A stretch of DNA of 64,000 bases from Prevotella sp. Rep29 (GTDB taxonomy: Bacteria > Bacteroidota > Bacteroidia > Bacteroidales > Bacteroidaceae). The position numbers and the translations under genes were made by a program. The stretch spans positions 2,046,001-2,110,000 of the forward strand of contig NZ_CP047159.1 of assembly GCF_019551475.1 (NCBI RefSeq). Reading direction: 5' to 3'. A model generated the notes under the pieces. The model searched no databases, had not been told where the DNA came from, and saw nothing but the letters and a program-made list of their open reading frames with translations. Each line of letters starts with the position of its first letter. Position 1 is the first letter of the stretch. Positions 1-9,123 of this stretch are shown one piece after another.

Positions 1-751
1 GTTGCCCGTCAGCCAGCCCGTATGCCTTTATCAGCATGTATGTCTTCTTATTGGAGACGATATCGCCACCGATGTTTTTCCCAAAGACTTTCGGGTCGCC
101 GTAAACATCCAGGAAATCATCCTGCAACTGGAAAGCCAAACCGAACTGCTCGCCAAAACGATACAGATTGTCAGCATCCGCATCAGGGGCATCTGCAAGG
201 ATGGCACCCATTTTCGCAGCACAAGCCAACAATACGCTTGTTTTCAGACGAATCATCTCAATATACTCTTCCTCCGTCACGTCATTGCGCGACTCGAAAT
301 CCATGTCGTACTGTTGCCCCTCGCCTATTTGCAGAGCCGTTTCGGTGAACAAGTCAAGAACAGCCTTCAACTTATCCGGAGCACACAGCGCCAGACGCTC
401 ATAAGCCAGTACCAGCATCGAATCGCCCGAGAGAATCGCCGTGTTCTCATCCCAACGCTTATGAACGGTCTGATGTCCGCGACGCATGCTGGCATGGTCC
501 ATCAGGTCGTCGTGCAGAAGCGTATAATTATGGTACGTTTCCAATGCACATGCGGAGGAGAGAATATCTTCCGGCCGTTCTTTGTACAGATTATATGCGA
601 GTAACATCATCACAGGACGAATCCGTTTTCCTCCCAACGACAGCACATATTTGATGGGCTCGTAGAGGGAAGCTGGCTTACGCTCATAGGGCAGAGCGTC
701 CAAATAGTCATTCACCATTTTCAGCAACTCGCTGGCAGTACAGTTCTTCAT
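1..751 (-). CDS. Polyprenyl (farnesyl/geranylgeranyl-type) diphosphate synthase, C-terminus cut by window edge
   Basis: I translated this by hand from the ATG at 751; 250 codons are present and the frame stays open to base 1. The chain has the trans-prenyltransferase signature set in order: GGKRIRP at residues 40-46, the first Asp-rich motif DDLMD at 81-85 followed by the RRG of the family, and the second Asp-rich motif DDFLD at 211-215. Enzymes of this family condense isopentenyl diphosphate onto an allylic diphosphate in the cytoplasm. The family is usually about 300-325 residues, so perhaps 60-75 residues lie outside the window. Chain length of the product cannot be fixed from what is visible. 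It is followed on the same strand only by sequence outside the window; upstream lies the TonB-type gene, 40 bases away, also on the minus strand. Confidence 0.9.
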   Translation of the reverse strand, partial: MKNCTASELLKMVNDYLDALPYERKPASLYEPIKYVLSLGGKRIRPVMMLLAYNLYKERPEDILSSACALETYHNYTLLHDDLMDHASMRRGHQTVHKRWDENTAILSGDSMLVLAYERLALCAPDKLKAVLDLFTETALQIGEGQQYDMDFESRNDVTEEEYIEMIRLKTSVLLACAAKMGAILADAPDADADNLYRFGEQFGLAFQLQDDFLDVYGDPKVFGKNIGGDIVSNKKTYMLIKAYGLADGQ

Positions 752-791
752 ATGCTTTTTATTATTTATCATTTGTCAGTTAGCAAAGCGA

Positions 792-1493
792 TTACAATTT
801 AAACACGACAGGCACATGCACCAGTGTCCGACAGGCATTCCCCTTATATTCGCCGGGCTTCCACTTCGGCATCAACCGCAATACGCGAAGTGCCTCGCCG
901 TCGAGCGGCGAACCTGCAGAGCGAACGATTTTCAGGTTCATGACACTGCCGTCTTCGCCGATGATGAACGATGCGACCACCCGTCCCTGCAGACGTTGCT
1001 GCCTTGCGGTGGGGGGATATTTCAGATGGTCTGTGAGCCACAGGGCGAAAGCACTCATCCCACCTGGAAATTCGGGCAGGCGCTCAACGACCCGGATGCT
1101 CAATGTCTCCTTTTCCTGCTCAAGGGTTTGGGGAGTCAGCGGAATGACCGCCGCATCGTCTCCCGTCAGTTCCTTTTCACCTATGACGACCGGTTCTCCC
1201 TGGGACTTGTTCAGCACGTCGTCATCGCTCTGTGATGCCTCCTCGACGAGGGTTATCTTTTCAGCCACCTGTTCTTTGACAGGCGATGCCAACAATTCAC
1301 TCTGTTGTGCCGGTACAGACTCAAACTCCTCAATCATTTCGTCTGCCAGGAAAGGACTGTCAAACCGGTCTGTATCCTTAGAAGTGTACTCGAGTGCCAC
1401 GAAAAGCAACGAGAGCCCGACGACCAGTCCCAAGAGGAAATGAGTACCCCTCCCGGTTTCGAGACTTGCCGACGGTGATTTCTTTATTTCCAT
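792..1493 (-). CDS. Energy transducer TonB family protein
   Basis: A 233-residue protein with one N-terminal membrane segment (about residues 19-37), a variable acidic periplasmic linker (about 40-130) and a C-terminal TonB domain (about 137-233). The last domain shows the Bacteroidota form of the motif: LPEFPGG, then YPPTARQQRLQGRV and the final VHVPVVFKL strand. TonB proteins pass proton-motive-force energy to outer-membrane receptors. No exbB/exbD is adjacent, so the partner is elsewhere. It lies 40 bases upstream of the prenyl synthase on the same strand and is divergent from porQ. The linker is Glu/Gln rich rather than Pro rich, which is common for short Bacteroidales TonB paralogs. Confidence 0.85.
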   Translation of the reverse strand: MEIKKSPSASLETGRGTHFLLGLVVGLSLLFVALEYTSKDTDRFDSPFLADEMIEEFESVPAQQSELLASPVKEQVAEKITLVEEASQSDDDVLNKSQGEPVVIGEKELTGDDAAVIPLTPQTLEQEKETLSIRVVERLPEFPGGMSAFALWLTDHLKYPPTARQQRLQGRVVASFIIGEDGSVMNLKIVRSAGSPLDGEALRVLRLMPKWKPGEYKGNACRTLVHVPVVFKL

Positions 1494-1708
1494 AGCCTAC
1501 ACACTAAACACAAAAAAACTGCGTTATTAAGAATAAGATGACGGACAAACGTCCTCTTCCCCAACTAATTCCCTCCCTTCGGGATGGGAAGGGGTGGACT
1601 GAAGGAGACTTCCCGCCCAAAAGCCGGAGAGCCCCCTCTTTCAGCCTACAAAAATAGTGCAGAAAATTGAAAAAAAGGTATCTTTGCCAAGAAATTAAGG
1701 GATTTTAA
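1494..1708. other. Intergenic region between tonB-like gene and porQ
   Basis: This 215-base gap between divergent genes holds a G/C-strand-biased stretch near 1569-1596 that can fold (ATTCCC with GGGAAG) and a similar motif recurs at 3361-3402. The porQ promoter -7 box lies at 1679-1686. Nothing else was recognised. Confidence 0.5.
1679..1686 (+). promoter_or_regulatory. Bacteroidota -7 box of porQ promoter
   Basis: TATCTTTG fits the Bacteroidota consensus TAnnTTTG and sits 22 bases before the porQ start. No clear TTTG -33 box is seen at the usual 19-21 base spacing. Confidence 0.55.
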
Positions 1709-2653
1709 ATGAAAAAAATCATTTTAGTGTTTCTGACCACACTCCTCAGTGGGCAGGTTTACGCACAGGAAAGTCAGACGGCATACAATTTCCTCAGACT
1801 TCCCGTAAGTGCCCATGCCGCCGCATTGGGAGGAGACAACATCACACTCATCGAAGACGACGCTTCACTCATATTCTCCAATCCCGCACTCCTCTCAACC
1901 GTAAGTGACAAGACCATCAACCTTAACTACATGAACTACATGTCGGGAGCCAACACGGCAAGCGCCACCTTCAACCGCGTCATCAAGGAGCGAGCATCCA
2001 TCGCCCTGAGCGCACAGTTCATAGACTATGGCAAGATAAAAGAAGTGAACGCCGACAATGTCCAGACAGGAGAATTCTCCGCAAAAGACATCGCCATCGG
2101 CGCATATTTCTCCTACATGCTCGGCGAGCGATTTGCAGGCGGTATCACCGCAAAATTCATCACATCCTATATCGGCGACTACAACTCCATCGCCATGGGC
2201 GTTGACCTCGGCATCAATTACTACGACCCCGAGCGCGAATGGTCGCTGTCTGCCGTGGCAAAAAACCTGGGAGGACAACTCAAGGCATACAACGATGAAT
2301 ATGAGAAAATGCCACTCGACCTGCAGGTCGGCGTGAGCAAACGCTTCACGGGCGCACCCTTCCGACTCTCCGCAACACTCGTTGACCTCACCCACTGGAA
2401 CTACTCCTTCATCAACCACCTCGCCGCCGGTGTCGATATATTCCTCGGCGAGCAAATCTGGATAGGAGCAGGCTACAACTTCCGACGGGCAGACGAAATG
2501 AAAATACAAAGCAACGAAGAAGAAAGCAGCCACCTCGCAGGGCTCTCCCTCGGAGCCGGACTGCAACTCGAGCGCTTCAAACTCAACATCGCATACGGAA
2601 AATACCACGTTTCCAGTTCATCACTTTTAGTCAACCTCGCTTATACACTATAA
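1709..2653 (+). CDS. porQ: PorQ-like outer-membrane beta-barrel (type IX secretion-associated)
   Basis: A 314-residue protein with a signal peptide (about residues 1-19, ending in YAQ) and a mature part made of alternating aromatic/glycine beta strands ending in an aromatic-hydrophobic strand (LVNLAYTL), as in FadL/PorV-like barrels. The N-terminal [18 protein letters not shown] block followed by [13 protein letters not shown] is the PorV/PorQ family hallmark. Family knowledge: PorQ is an outer-membrane component linked to type IX secretion. It is followed two bases later by cmk, a pairing that is common in Bacteroidota and supports the assignment. The M6 protease next to it (3670-5997) has a C-terminal tail of the kind exported by this route, which is suggestive only. 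Confidence 0.85.
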   Translation: MKKIILVFLTTLLSGQVYAQESQTAYNFLRLPVSAHAAALGGDNITLIEDDASLIFSNPALLSTVSDKTINLNYMNYMSGANTASATFNRVIKERASIALSAQFIDYGKIKEVNADNVQTGEFSAKDIAIGAYFSYMLGERFAGGITAKFITSYIGDYNSIAMGVDLGINYYDPEREWSLSAVAKNLGGQLKAYNDEYEKMPLDLQVGVSKRFTGAPFRLSATLVDLTHWNYSFINHLAAGVDIFLGEQIWIGAGYNFRRADEMKIQSNEEESSHLAGLSLGAGLQLERFKLNIAYGKYHVSSSSLLVNLAYTL

Positions 2654-2655
2654 AC

Positions 2656-3348
2656 ATGAAACGCATCACAATCGCAATCGACGGACATTCCTCATGCGGG
2701 AAAAGCACCATGGCAAAAAAACTTGCAAAGGAAATCGGATACATCTACGTAGATACCGGCGCCATGTATCGCGCCGTCACACTATACGCCCTGCGGCATC
2801 AACTGTTCAATGACGACGGAACAGTCAACAAACCGTTGCTCAAAGACCACATGAACAACATCCACATCACGTTCCGCCTCAACGAAGAAAACCTGCAGCC
2901 GGAAACATACCTCAACCAAGAATGCGTCGAAAAAGAAATCCGCACACTCGAAGTCTCCAACCACGTGAGCCCCATCGCTGCCATTGATTTTGTGCGCGAA
3001 GCACTCGTCAGACAACAGCAACAGATGGGACGCGAAAAAGGAGTCGTCATGGACGGACGAGACATCGGAACGGTCGTATTTCCCAATGCCGAACTCAAAA
3101 TCTTTGTCACCGCCAGCGCAGAAATTCGTGCGCGCCGCAGGTTCAAGGAACTGGAAGAGAAAGGAATGCCAGCCGATTACAATGACATCCTGAAAAACGT
3201 ACAGGAGCGCGACTATATCGACTCACACCGCTCCGTGTCACCACTCCGAAAGGCGGACGATGCCATCGAACTCGACAACAGCCACCTGACCATCGAGCAA
3301 CAACAGCAGTGGCTCCTCGAGCAATACCGAAAGGCAGCAACTGAATAG
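2656..3348 (+). CDS. cmk: Cytidylate kinase
   Basis: A 230-residue (d)CMP kinase. The P-loop GHSSCGKST is at about residues 9-17, then [12 protein letters not shown], and the nucleotide-monophosphate site [15 protein letters not shown] about 125-140. The C-terminal RD-x-xDSHR segment around residue 188 matches the lid. It phosphorylates CMP and dCMP with ATP in the cytoplasm. The ATG is 2 bases after the porQ stop, so the two are one transcript. In many relatives ispH follows cmk directly; here an element of repeat family A and the M6 protease intervene and ispH is on the other strand. Confidence 0.95.
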   Translation: MKRITIAIDGHSSCGKSTMAKKLAKEIGYIYVDTGAMYRAVTLYALRHQLFNDDGTVNKPLLKDHMNNIHITFRLNEENLQPETYLNQECVEKEIRTLEVSNHVSPIAAIDFVREALVRQQQQMGREKGVVMDGRDIGTVVFPNAELKIFVTASAEIRARRRFKELEEKGMPADYNDILKNVQERDYIDSHRSVSPLRKADDAIELDNSHLTIEQQQQWLLEQYRKAATE

Positions 3349-3406
3349 GCACTCCCAAACTTATTCCCTCCCTTTCTTCATCCCTCCCTTCGGAGAGGGG
3401 TTGGTT

Positions 3407-3621
3407 TTGCATATTTATACACTGGAAGAAGTTTTACGACCCAATTTCTAAACAATTGTTTTTCAACGGGTTAGATAGGGCTTTCCAAAAGTTCAACTTT
3501 TGCACGCTAAAAGTTGAACTTTTAGACGATGAAAGTTGAACTTTCAGGACGCAAAAGTTTAACTTTTGGAAAACGAAAGTTCAACTACATATTTATACAC
3601 CCATTCCTGCATGTTTATGCA
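3407..3621. repeat. Family A palindromic-array element, copy A1
   Basis: An intergenic element bounded by AT-rich ends (TGCATATTTATACAC on the left, CATGTTTATGCA on the right). Its core at 3487-3586 holds four 22-base units, each a 16-base near-palindrome such as AAAAGTTGAACTTTTA followed by six variable bases, plus a partial fifth unit. It lies between the convergent cmk and M6 protease genes. Other copies are at 33285-33481, 41693-41911 and 61736-61951. A function is not known to me. Confidence 0.85.
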
Positions 3622-3669
3622 AGTGGATTTTCTATTGTCTCTTGGCGGATTTACATCATTTTGCAGATG

Positions 3670-5997
3670 CTATTTCCGCACCACTTTCTTCCCGTCGATA
3701 ATGTAGATTCCCTTTGGAAGCGCATTGATGTCATGGGACGCGTGCTTAATCTGTTGCCCATTGATGTGATAGACGGCTCGTGGCAACTCTTTTTGGCGCA
3801 TGATTTCGATGCCGTTGATGGCTGTCACCACGTCAATCTGACTGCCAACTTCGCCTTCATTTTCTGTCACGAAATAGGCTTGCAATGCGTCCAGATAGGC
3901 TGTCTGCGGATAGGTGGCGGGGAATCCCTCGTTGAAGAGGTAGCCGTTTGTGGTGAGAGATGGACTGTTCAGGGTGATGTTGCCTGCTTTTTTGACACCC
4001 TTGAAAGTGAAACCGTTGATGGTCTGTTCTATGGTGGCAGTGCTTGCTGTCACGTCTTTCAGCATGAGCAGTCCCAGCTCCGTATATTCATAGTTGCTGT
4101 TCTCCACTTTCACGATACACGGGACATTGGCTTCGATTCCGTCTGTCGTCGTCGTGAAATCCATGAGGTATTTGCCTGCCTCCGGATTGGTAACGCCTGT
4201 GAATTTAGCTACTTTCGTATTGTCGCCCAACGCTGCCTTGACTTCTGCATCGCTCATGCTGAAGGGCAGCCAGAGCGTGGTCCACTCCCCGTTGGGGAAC
4301 ATCCGGTTGGTGTTGACGTTGTAGGTTCCTTCGGGATAGGTGGGCTCTGTGGTTGTCCGCACGTCGAGATAGAGAGATTGGTAGGTATCTGCCTCATCGT
4401 CTGCCAGTCGGAATGTGAAGTCAATGGTTCCGTCTGCATTCCGCACGATGTCGGTTATCTCTTTGTCAGTGAGCGGTTGTGCCGTGTCTGTCCCGTTCCA
4501 CTGCACCATCTGAGGGGTAGAGGTAGCGGTGAGTTGGTCGTTTCGGGTAGTTCCACTGATATAAGGGAACACGTCGTCCTGCTGTCCGCGATACTGTTCG
4601 AGCGCCCGTCCGTCGGCAGCAATGACCCGCCAACGCATGTGATTGTTCTGCTTTGTTTCCCAGCGCCCCGCAGTACTGTTCCATTCATAGTAGGAACCGA
4701 AGGTATTGACTTTGTTATAGTACCATGCGTATTCGTTGTAATCGATGTGCGAGATGAGCAGTCCTCTGGGGTGTGCACCTTGTGAGTACATGTTGCTCAC
4801 GTCTCGGTTTTCGAGAATATAACACTCATCTAAAGACGGGTTGTCGGCATAGATGACATATACTTCACCGTTTTCTTCGGTCGGTTTCATCCCTTTCACT
4901 TTGATGGGGTCAGTGAGTTCGATGGGTTCGAGCCATCCTGCCGTCCATTTTTCGAAACCGGAGTAGTCCATGGGGTCGTATCCGCCTCCCCGATAGCTTC
5001 CGCTTCCCATGACATCCCATGTTCCCACGCCCACGTTACCGGAATAGCTGGTATCGTAGAGGTCGGGGAATCCCATGCAGTGTGAGAACTCGTGGCAGAT
5101 GGTGCCGATGCCGCAGGTGGTCGAGCCGCTGCTTCCGCGCAACTCGCTGCTGCAGGCATAGGTGTTGATTCGCACGCCGTTAGCTCTTAGTGCTGATCCG
5201 GTTCCCGCGGAGAGTGTCCATTTATGCGGCCAGACGGTGTCCTCGCTTCCACCTTCGGCTTGGTTGTATCCGGCATAAAGAACGAAGATGTTGTCCACTT
5301 CGCCGTCACCGTCCCAGTCGTAGTCGGAGAAATCCACGGAGTCTGCGGCTTGATAAATGGCATCGCGCACCATGTATGCCGCCCTGACATCGTGACTGGA
5401 TCCTTCAGGGGCTCCATATTTTGCCATGGAGTCGGGCAGTTCGACCGGCCCTATGACATCAAACTCGATGTCGAACCTGCCGTAACTCTGCCTGAGGAAA
5501 TAATCGCGCACGCTTTTCTTATAGTTCCCCTGCGTGAAATTGAGTTCGTTGGCTACTCTGCTGAAGAAGGCTTTGGGGTTTGTCGTGCGGTATTTCTTGT
5601 CTTTGAAATTGGCTAAGATGATGAGCCCTCTCTTTTTCCCTCTGAATCCGTCGTAGAAGGAATGGTTCATCGCTTTTCTCATTGTTTTAGGAGACTTCAT
5701 CGCTTTGGCAGGTTCGCGTCTGGCGTTTGCTTTTTTGACCAAGCCTTGCAGGTGTTCGGCTGTCCGAAGGGCATACAGCTTCTCATTGGGAGTGTTCACT
5801 TCGAGGGTATAGACATTGCCGAGAGAGTCGCGATAGAAGCTCAGCCACTCATCGCCGACGAGTTGTGCATTGACTTTCGTTCCATCGGTCAGCGTGATGA
5901 CTTTCCACACTCCCGGATGCACGGGCGAGGCACTGAGTTGGAGGTTGCAGAGAAGACAACCGACGAGCAACATTGCTTTTAATAACTGCTTTTTCAT
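3670..5997 (-). CDS. Secreted M6-family metalloprotease (immune inhibitor A-like)
   Basis: A 775-residue exported protease. Residues 1-23 are a signal peptide. The zinc site HEFSHCMGFPD (HExxHxxGxxD) starts near residue 302 and is followed by a downstream WDVMGSG Met-turn, as in M6/immune-inhibitor-A peptidases. The segment before it has a DWDGDGEVDN loop that may bind calcium. Residues about 540-740 look beta rich. The end, GIYIIDGKKVVRK, resembles the short C-terminal tails of type IX-secreted Prevotella proteins. The gene starts 18 bases after the ispH stop on the same strand, so it may be the last gene of the A2M-DUF1573-meaB-ispH run. Substrate unknown. Confidence 0.88.
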   Translation of the reverse strand: MKKQLLKAMLLVGCLLCNLQLSASPVHPGVWKVITLTDGTKVNAQLVGDEWLSFYRDSLGNVYTLEVNTPNEKLYALRTAEHLQGLVKKANARREPAKAMKSPKTMRKAMNHSFYDGFRGKKRGLIILANFKDKKYRTTNPKAFFSRVANELNFTQGNYKKSVRDYFLRQSYGRFDIEFDVIGPVELPDSMAKYGAPEGSSHDVRAAYMVRDAIYQAADSVDFSDYDWDGDGEVDNIFVLYAGYNQAEGGSEDTVWPHKWTLSAGTGSALRANGVRINTYACSSELRGSSGSTTCGIGTICHEFSHCMGFPDLYDTSYSGNVGVGTWDVMGSGSYRGGGYDPMDYSGFEKWTAGWLEPIELTDPIKVKGMKPTEENGEVYVIYADNPSLDECYILENRDVSNMYSQGAHPRGLLISHIDYNEYAWYYNKVNTFGSYYEWNSTAGRWETKQNNHMRWRVIAADGRALEQYRGQQDDVFPYISGTTRNDQLTATSTPQMVQWNGTDTAQPLTDKEITDIVRNADGTIDFTFRLADDEADTYQSLYLDVRTTTEPTYPEGTYNVNTNRMFPNGEWTTLWLPFSMSDAEVKAALGDNTKVAKFTGVTNPEAGKYLMDFTTTTDGIEANVPCIVKVENSNYEYTELGLLMLKDVTASTATIEQTINGFTFKGVKKAGNITLNSPSLTTNGYLFNEGFPATYPQTAYLDALQAYFVTENEGEVGSQIDVVTAINGIEIMRQKELPRAVYHINGQQIKHASHDINALPKGIYIIDGKKVVRK

Positions 5998-6015
5998 GTT
6001 TTTATACTTTTATGT

Positions 6016-6891
6016 TTAACCTTCAAAATGTGTGAGTATCGCATCCCTACACTCTTCCATCAGCCACTTCGGTGTTGATGTTGCTCCGCAGATGCCTACA
6101 CTCTGTATGTCTTCAAACCATGACATATCAATCTCTTGGGATGATTCTATCAGATAGGATTTTGGATTCACGTTCTTACATTCCTTGAAGAGCACTTTCC
6201 CGTTAGAACTTTTATGTCCGCAGACAAAAAGGATGATGTCGTGGCGCGCTGCAAAGCCTGCAATGTTGGGCATGCGGTTGGCTACCTGACGACAGATGGT
6301 GTCGAAACGCTTGAAAGTACATCCCTCATCTATATGCTCCTCTATATATTTAACAATGTGGTGGAACTCATCCAGAGATTTCGTCGTCTGTGAGTAGAGG
6401 AAGATATCGCGCGAGAAATCAAGTTGCTTCACGTCTTCGAGGCTCTCGACGACGATGGCTTGCCCTGCCGTCTGCCCTACCAATCCGAGCACTTCGGCAT
6501 GTCCGTTTTTCCCAAAGATGACGATTTGTGCATCGGGATTTTCGCTAAACTGCTTTTTGATTCGCTTTTGGAGTTGCAGGACGACGGGGCACGTCGCGTC
6601 GATAATCTCTATTTGGTTACGAGTGGCGGTCTCGTAGGTTTCAGGGGGCTCTCCATGTGCGCGGAGCAGCACTTTCACCTTATGCAGACTGCCGAGTTCT
6701 TCATGATTGATTGTCACGAGTCCTAACGTGCGCAACCGCTCACACTCCATTCCGTTGTGCACGATGTCGCCAAGGCAATAGAGCTGTTTGCCCTTTGCCA
6801 GTTCTTCCTCTGCCTTTCGTATGGCGGTGGTCACGCCGAAACAGAAGCCGCTCTCCTCGTCAATCTCTATCCGAAGTCTCTTTCCCCTCAT
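6016..6891 (-). CDS. ispH: 4-hydroxy-3-methylbut-2-enyl diphosphate reductase (IspH/LytB)
   Basis: A 291-residue enzyme of the last step of the MEP isoprenoid pathway; it reduces HMBPP to IPP and DMAPP with a [4Fe-4S] cluster. The three cluster cysteines are visible in their contexts: GFCFGV near residue 17, IDATCPVV near 100 and the late FVCGHKSSNG/ICRQV region with a final ICGATSTP. The ATG overlaps the meaB stop by four bases, showing translational coupling. IPP made here would feed the prenyl synthase at the left edge of the window. Confidence 0.95.
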   Translation of the reverse strand: MRGKRLRIEIDEESGFCFGVTTAIRKAEEELAKGKQLYCLGDIVHNGMECERLRTLGLVTINHEELGSLHKVKVLLRAHGEPPETYETATRNQIEIIDATCPVVLQLQKRIKKQFSENPDAQIVIFGKNGHAEVLGLVGQTAGQAIVVESLEDVKQLDFSRDIFLYSQTTKSLDEFHHIVKYIEEHIDEGCTFKRFDTICRQVANRMPNIAGFAARHDIILFVCGHKSSNGKVLFKECKNVNPKSYLIESSQEIDMSWFEDIQSVGICGATSTPKWLMEECRDAILTHFEG

Positions 6892-7994
6892 TCTTTTCGT
6901 TTCAAATAGTCGAAATACATTTCAAGCAGGTCGGAAGCGGCTGCAAAAGAGGTCTTTTGTCCATTGAGAACGGTACGTTCAGCCTCCTCCAAACGGTGCT
7001 CTATCTGCGGGTTATGATAGAAATTCAATCGCAGATTTTCGTTGATGCTTTCATACATCCAGTATTTGCTTTGCTCGTTCCGCCGGTGGTCGAAATAACC
7101 ATTGTGCTTCACGAAAGCGATGTACTCGTAAATCATATCCCAGATTTCTTTGACGCCTGTCCCGTAGAAACCGCTGTAGCAAAGTACTTTCGGGAGCCAT
7201 CCGCTGTCGGGCATCGGGAAAAAATGGAGTGCATTCCGGAAATTGGTGGCTGCCAGTTGGCATTTCTCCACGTTGTTTCCGTCGCATTTGTTGATAACGA
7301 TTCCATCGCTGATTTCCATGATTCCTCGCTTAATGCCTTGCAGTTCATCGCCTGTCCCTGCCAGCTGGATAAGCAAGAAGAAATCGACCATCGAGTGACA
7401 GGCTGTTTCGCTCTGCCCTACTCCCACGGTCTCCACAAAAATCTTGTCGTAGCCGGCTGCCTCACAGAGTATGATGGACTCTCTTGTCTTGCGGGCAACT
7501 CCTCCCAACGAGCCTGCCGTAGGACTGGGACGGATGAATGCTTCTTTCCGCAGAGACAGTTTTTCCATACGCGTCTTATCGCCCAGGATACTTCCTTTGG
7601 TGCGCTCCGAACTTGGGTCGATGGCTAATACTGCCAGTTTTCCGCCATGCTCGTCAAGCACGTGACAGCCGAACTGGTCGATGGAGGTGCTTTTTCCTGC
7701 ACCGGGGACGCCGCTGATGCCTATGCGCACTGACTTTCCGCTATATGGGAGACATTTCTCGATGACTTCCTGTGCCTTTGACTGATGGTTGGGATTGACA
7801 CTCTCCACCAAGGTGACCGCTTGTGAAAGGATGGTCACGTCGCCTTTGACGATTCCCTCGACCATCTCTGCTGCCGACAACTCACGCTTCCGAAAGCGGT
7901 TTCGGTTAAGATATGGGTTGATGATTGCAGGTTGTTCTACACCGGAATTGACTGTCAATCCTTTATACTCTTCGTTGTTTTCTGGATGTTCCAT
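6888..7994 (-). CDS. meaB: MeaB-type GTPase, methylmalonyl-CoA mutase chaperone
   Basis: A 368-residue G3E-family P-loop GTPase. Walker A GVPGAGKST is at residues 95-103; ETVGVGQSE and the NKCDG guanine-specificity motif follow. MeaB protects and reloads the B12 cofactor of methylmalonyl-CoA mutase, used for propionate formation in this group. The mutase genes are not in the window. It is coupled to ispH by a 4-base overlap and follows the DUF1573 gene by 30 bases. Confidence 0.93.
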   Translation of the reverse strand: MEHPENNEEYKGLTVNSGVEQPAIINPYLNRNRFRKRELSAAEMVEGIVKGDVTILSQAVTLVESVNPNHQSKAQEVIEKCLPYSGKSVRIGISGVPGAGKSTSIDQFGCHVLDEHGGKLAVLAIDPSSERTKGSILGDKTRMEKLSLRKEAFIRPSPTAGSLGGVARKTRESIILCEAAGYDKIFVETVGVGQSETACHSMVDFFLLIQLAGTGDELQGIKRGIMEISDGIVINKCDGNNVEKCQLAATNFRNALHFFPMPDSGWLPKVLCYSGFYGTGVKEIWDMIYEYIAFVKHNGYFDHRRNEQSKYWMYESINENLRLNFYHNPQIEHRLEEAERTVLNGQKTSFAAASDLLEMYFDYLKRKE

Positions 7995-8024
7995 ATTGTT
8001 TTTTCTTTTACGTTCTTGTTGACG

Positions 8025-9089
8025 TTATTCGAGATTGATATTGATAACTACTTTTGCATTTGCCGGGTCGTTGGTTATCATCAGCACACGCGGCTGTGAG
8101 CGGACATTCCGCAGTTCCTTCCGTTCGGCGGTGATTTTAAGTTTCGTCTGCTCGCCTGGAGCCAGTTTTGTCTTTCCCAATGCCACTTTCAGTCCTGAGG
8201 TAAACATCTGCATGCTGGATATTTCAAGCGTCGAGCGTCCTACGTTCTCGATATTGATGACACCACTCTTTTTCTTTTTTCCCTCGAACGACCTGAAATC
8301 GAGTTCCCGTGCCGACAATCTGATTTGCGGTGCATTGACCAGTTCGCTCTCGGAGAGGTTCTGGAAACTGGGCAGAAGGACGGTCGAGACGGTGATTTCC
8401 TTATTATCTCTCGCCTTATCACCGGGGAAAGCTCCCAGATAGATGCTCGTCTGCGTCAGTCCGTAGCTGTGCAAGATGTTGGACAGGAGCGTGACACGTG
8501 CCACACCTGCGTGTCCCGGTGCTATCGTCGATGGTGAGAACTCCGCTTTCAAATAATTGGGCAGATGCATCATCACGGGTGTTGCCGGCGAACTGGAAGC
8601 ATTTTGGATATGGATATCCACAAAGGGACGGTCGCCGATGTTCACGTCATCAAACTCAATCGTGTTCCTATCCGCTTTCAACATGCCCAAGGTGTATTCA
8701 TATCCACCTGCATAATCGCGCACTTCGCTGACGACAACTCCTTTCAAGGTCAGCATCAACGGACTTTCAGCAGCATCGCTATAAACTGCTATCTGCTTCT
8801 CGAAATGTCCCATTTGCTTGGCATCATAGGTGGCTGAGAGCTTGAAATCGCCATTTCCCTGAATCGTTTTCAAGCCTATATCTGTTGCAACGCATCCGCA
8901 ACTGGTACGCACGTCATTGACCGTCAATGCGTGGTGAGAGCTGTTTTTCAATTCAAACTGTGCTGTCACAGGGTGACGGAAAAGCACCTGTCCGCAATCA
9001 ATCACCTCACTCTTTGCCGTCAGTCTTTGTGCGGCAACCGGCAATGTTGCCGCAAGCGCCAACGAGCATATCAGAAATTTCTTGTTCAT
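8025..9089 (-). CDS. DUF1573 domain exported protein
   Basis: I place the start at the ATG at 9089 (354 residues) because it opens a typical signal peptide ending in VAAQ; a longer in-frame reading has no such feature. The first domain carries the DUF1573 signature VNDVRTSCGCVATDI (SCGC at residues 63-66) and the rest is a series of Ig-like beta domains, including a second repeat near residues 290-354. The biochemical role of DUF1573 is unknown; in Bacteroidota it is a common periplasmic or surface module. The gene lies 34 bases after the alpha-2-macroglobulin stop and appears to be in the same operon. Confidence 0.85.
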   Translation of the reverse strand: MNKKFLICSLALAATLPVAAQRLTAKSEVIDCGQVLFRHPVTAQFELKNSSHHALTVNDVRTSCGCVATDIGLKTIQGNGDFKLSATYDAKQMGHFEKQIAVYSDAAESPLMLTLKGVVVSEVRDYAGGYEYTLGMLKADRNTIEFDDVNIGDRPFVDIHIQNASSSPATPVMMHLPNYLKAEFSPSTIAPGHAGVARVTLLSNILHSYGLTQTSIYLGAFPGDKARDNKEITVSTVLLPSFQNLSESELVNAPQIRLSARELDFRSFEGKKKKSGVINIENVGRSTLEISSMQMFTSGLKVALGKTKLAPGEQTKLKITAERKELRNVRSQPRVLMITNDPANAKVVININLE

Positions 9090-9123
9090 CTTTTTCGTTT
9101 CTATTTTAATTATTTGATTTTCG

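Noticed and set aside
816..1443. Plus-strand open frames opposite the TonB gene
   Set aside because: Shadows of the TonB-type gene with no features of their own.
3487..3586. Possible CRISPR array (regular repeats of 22 bases with variable spacers)
   Set aside because: Period is 22 bases, the variable part only about six bases, repeats are palindromes with drifting centres, and no cas genes are in the window.
3529..4785. 418-residue plus-strand open frame within the M6 protease gene
   Set aside because: Shadow of the protease; begins inside repeat A1 and has no recognisable domain.
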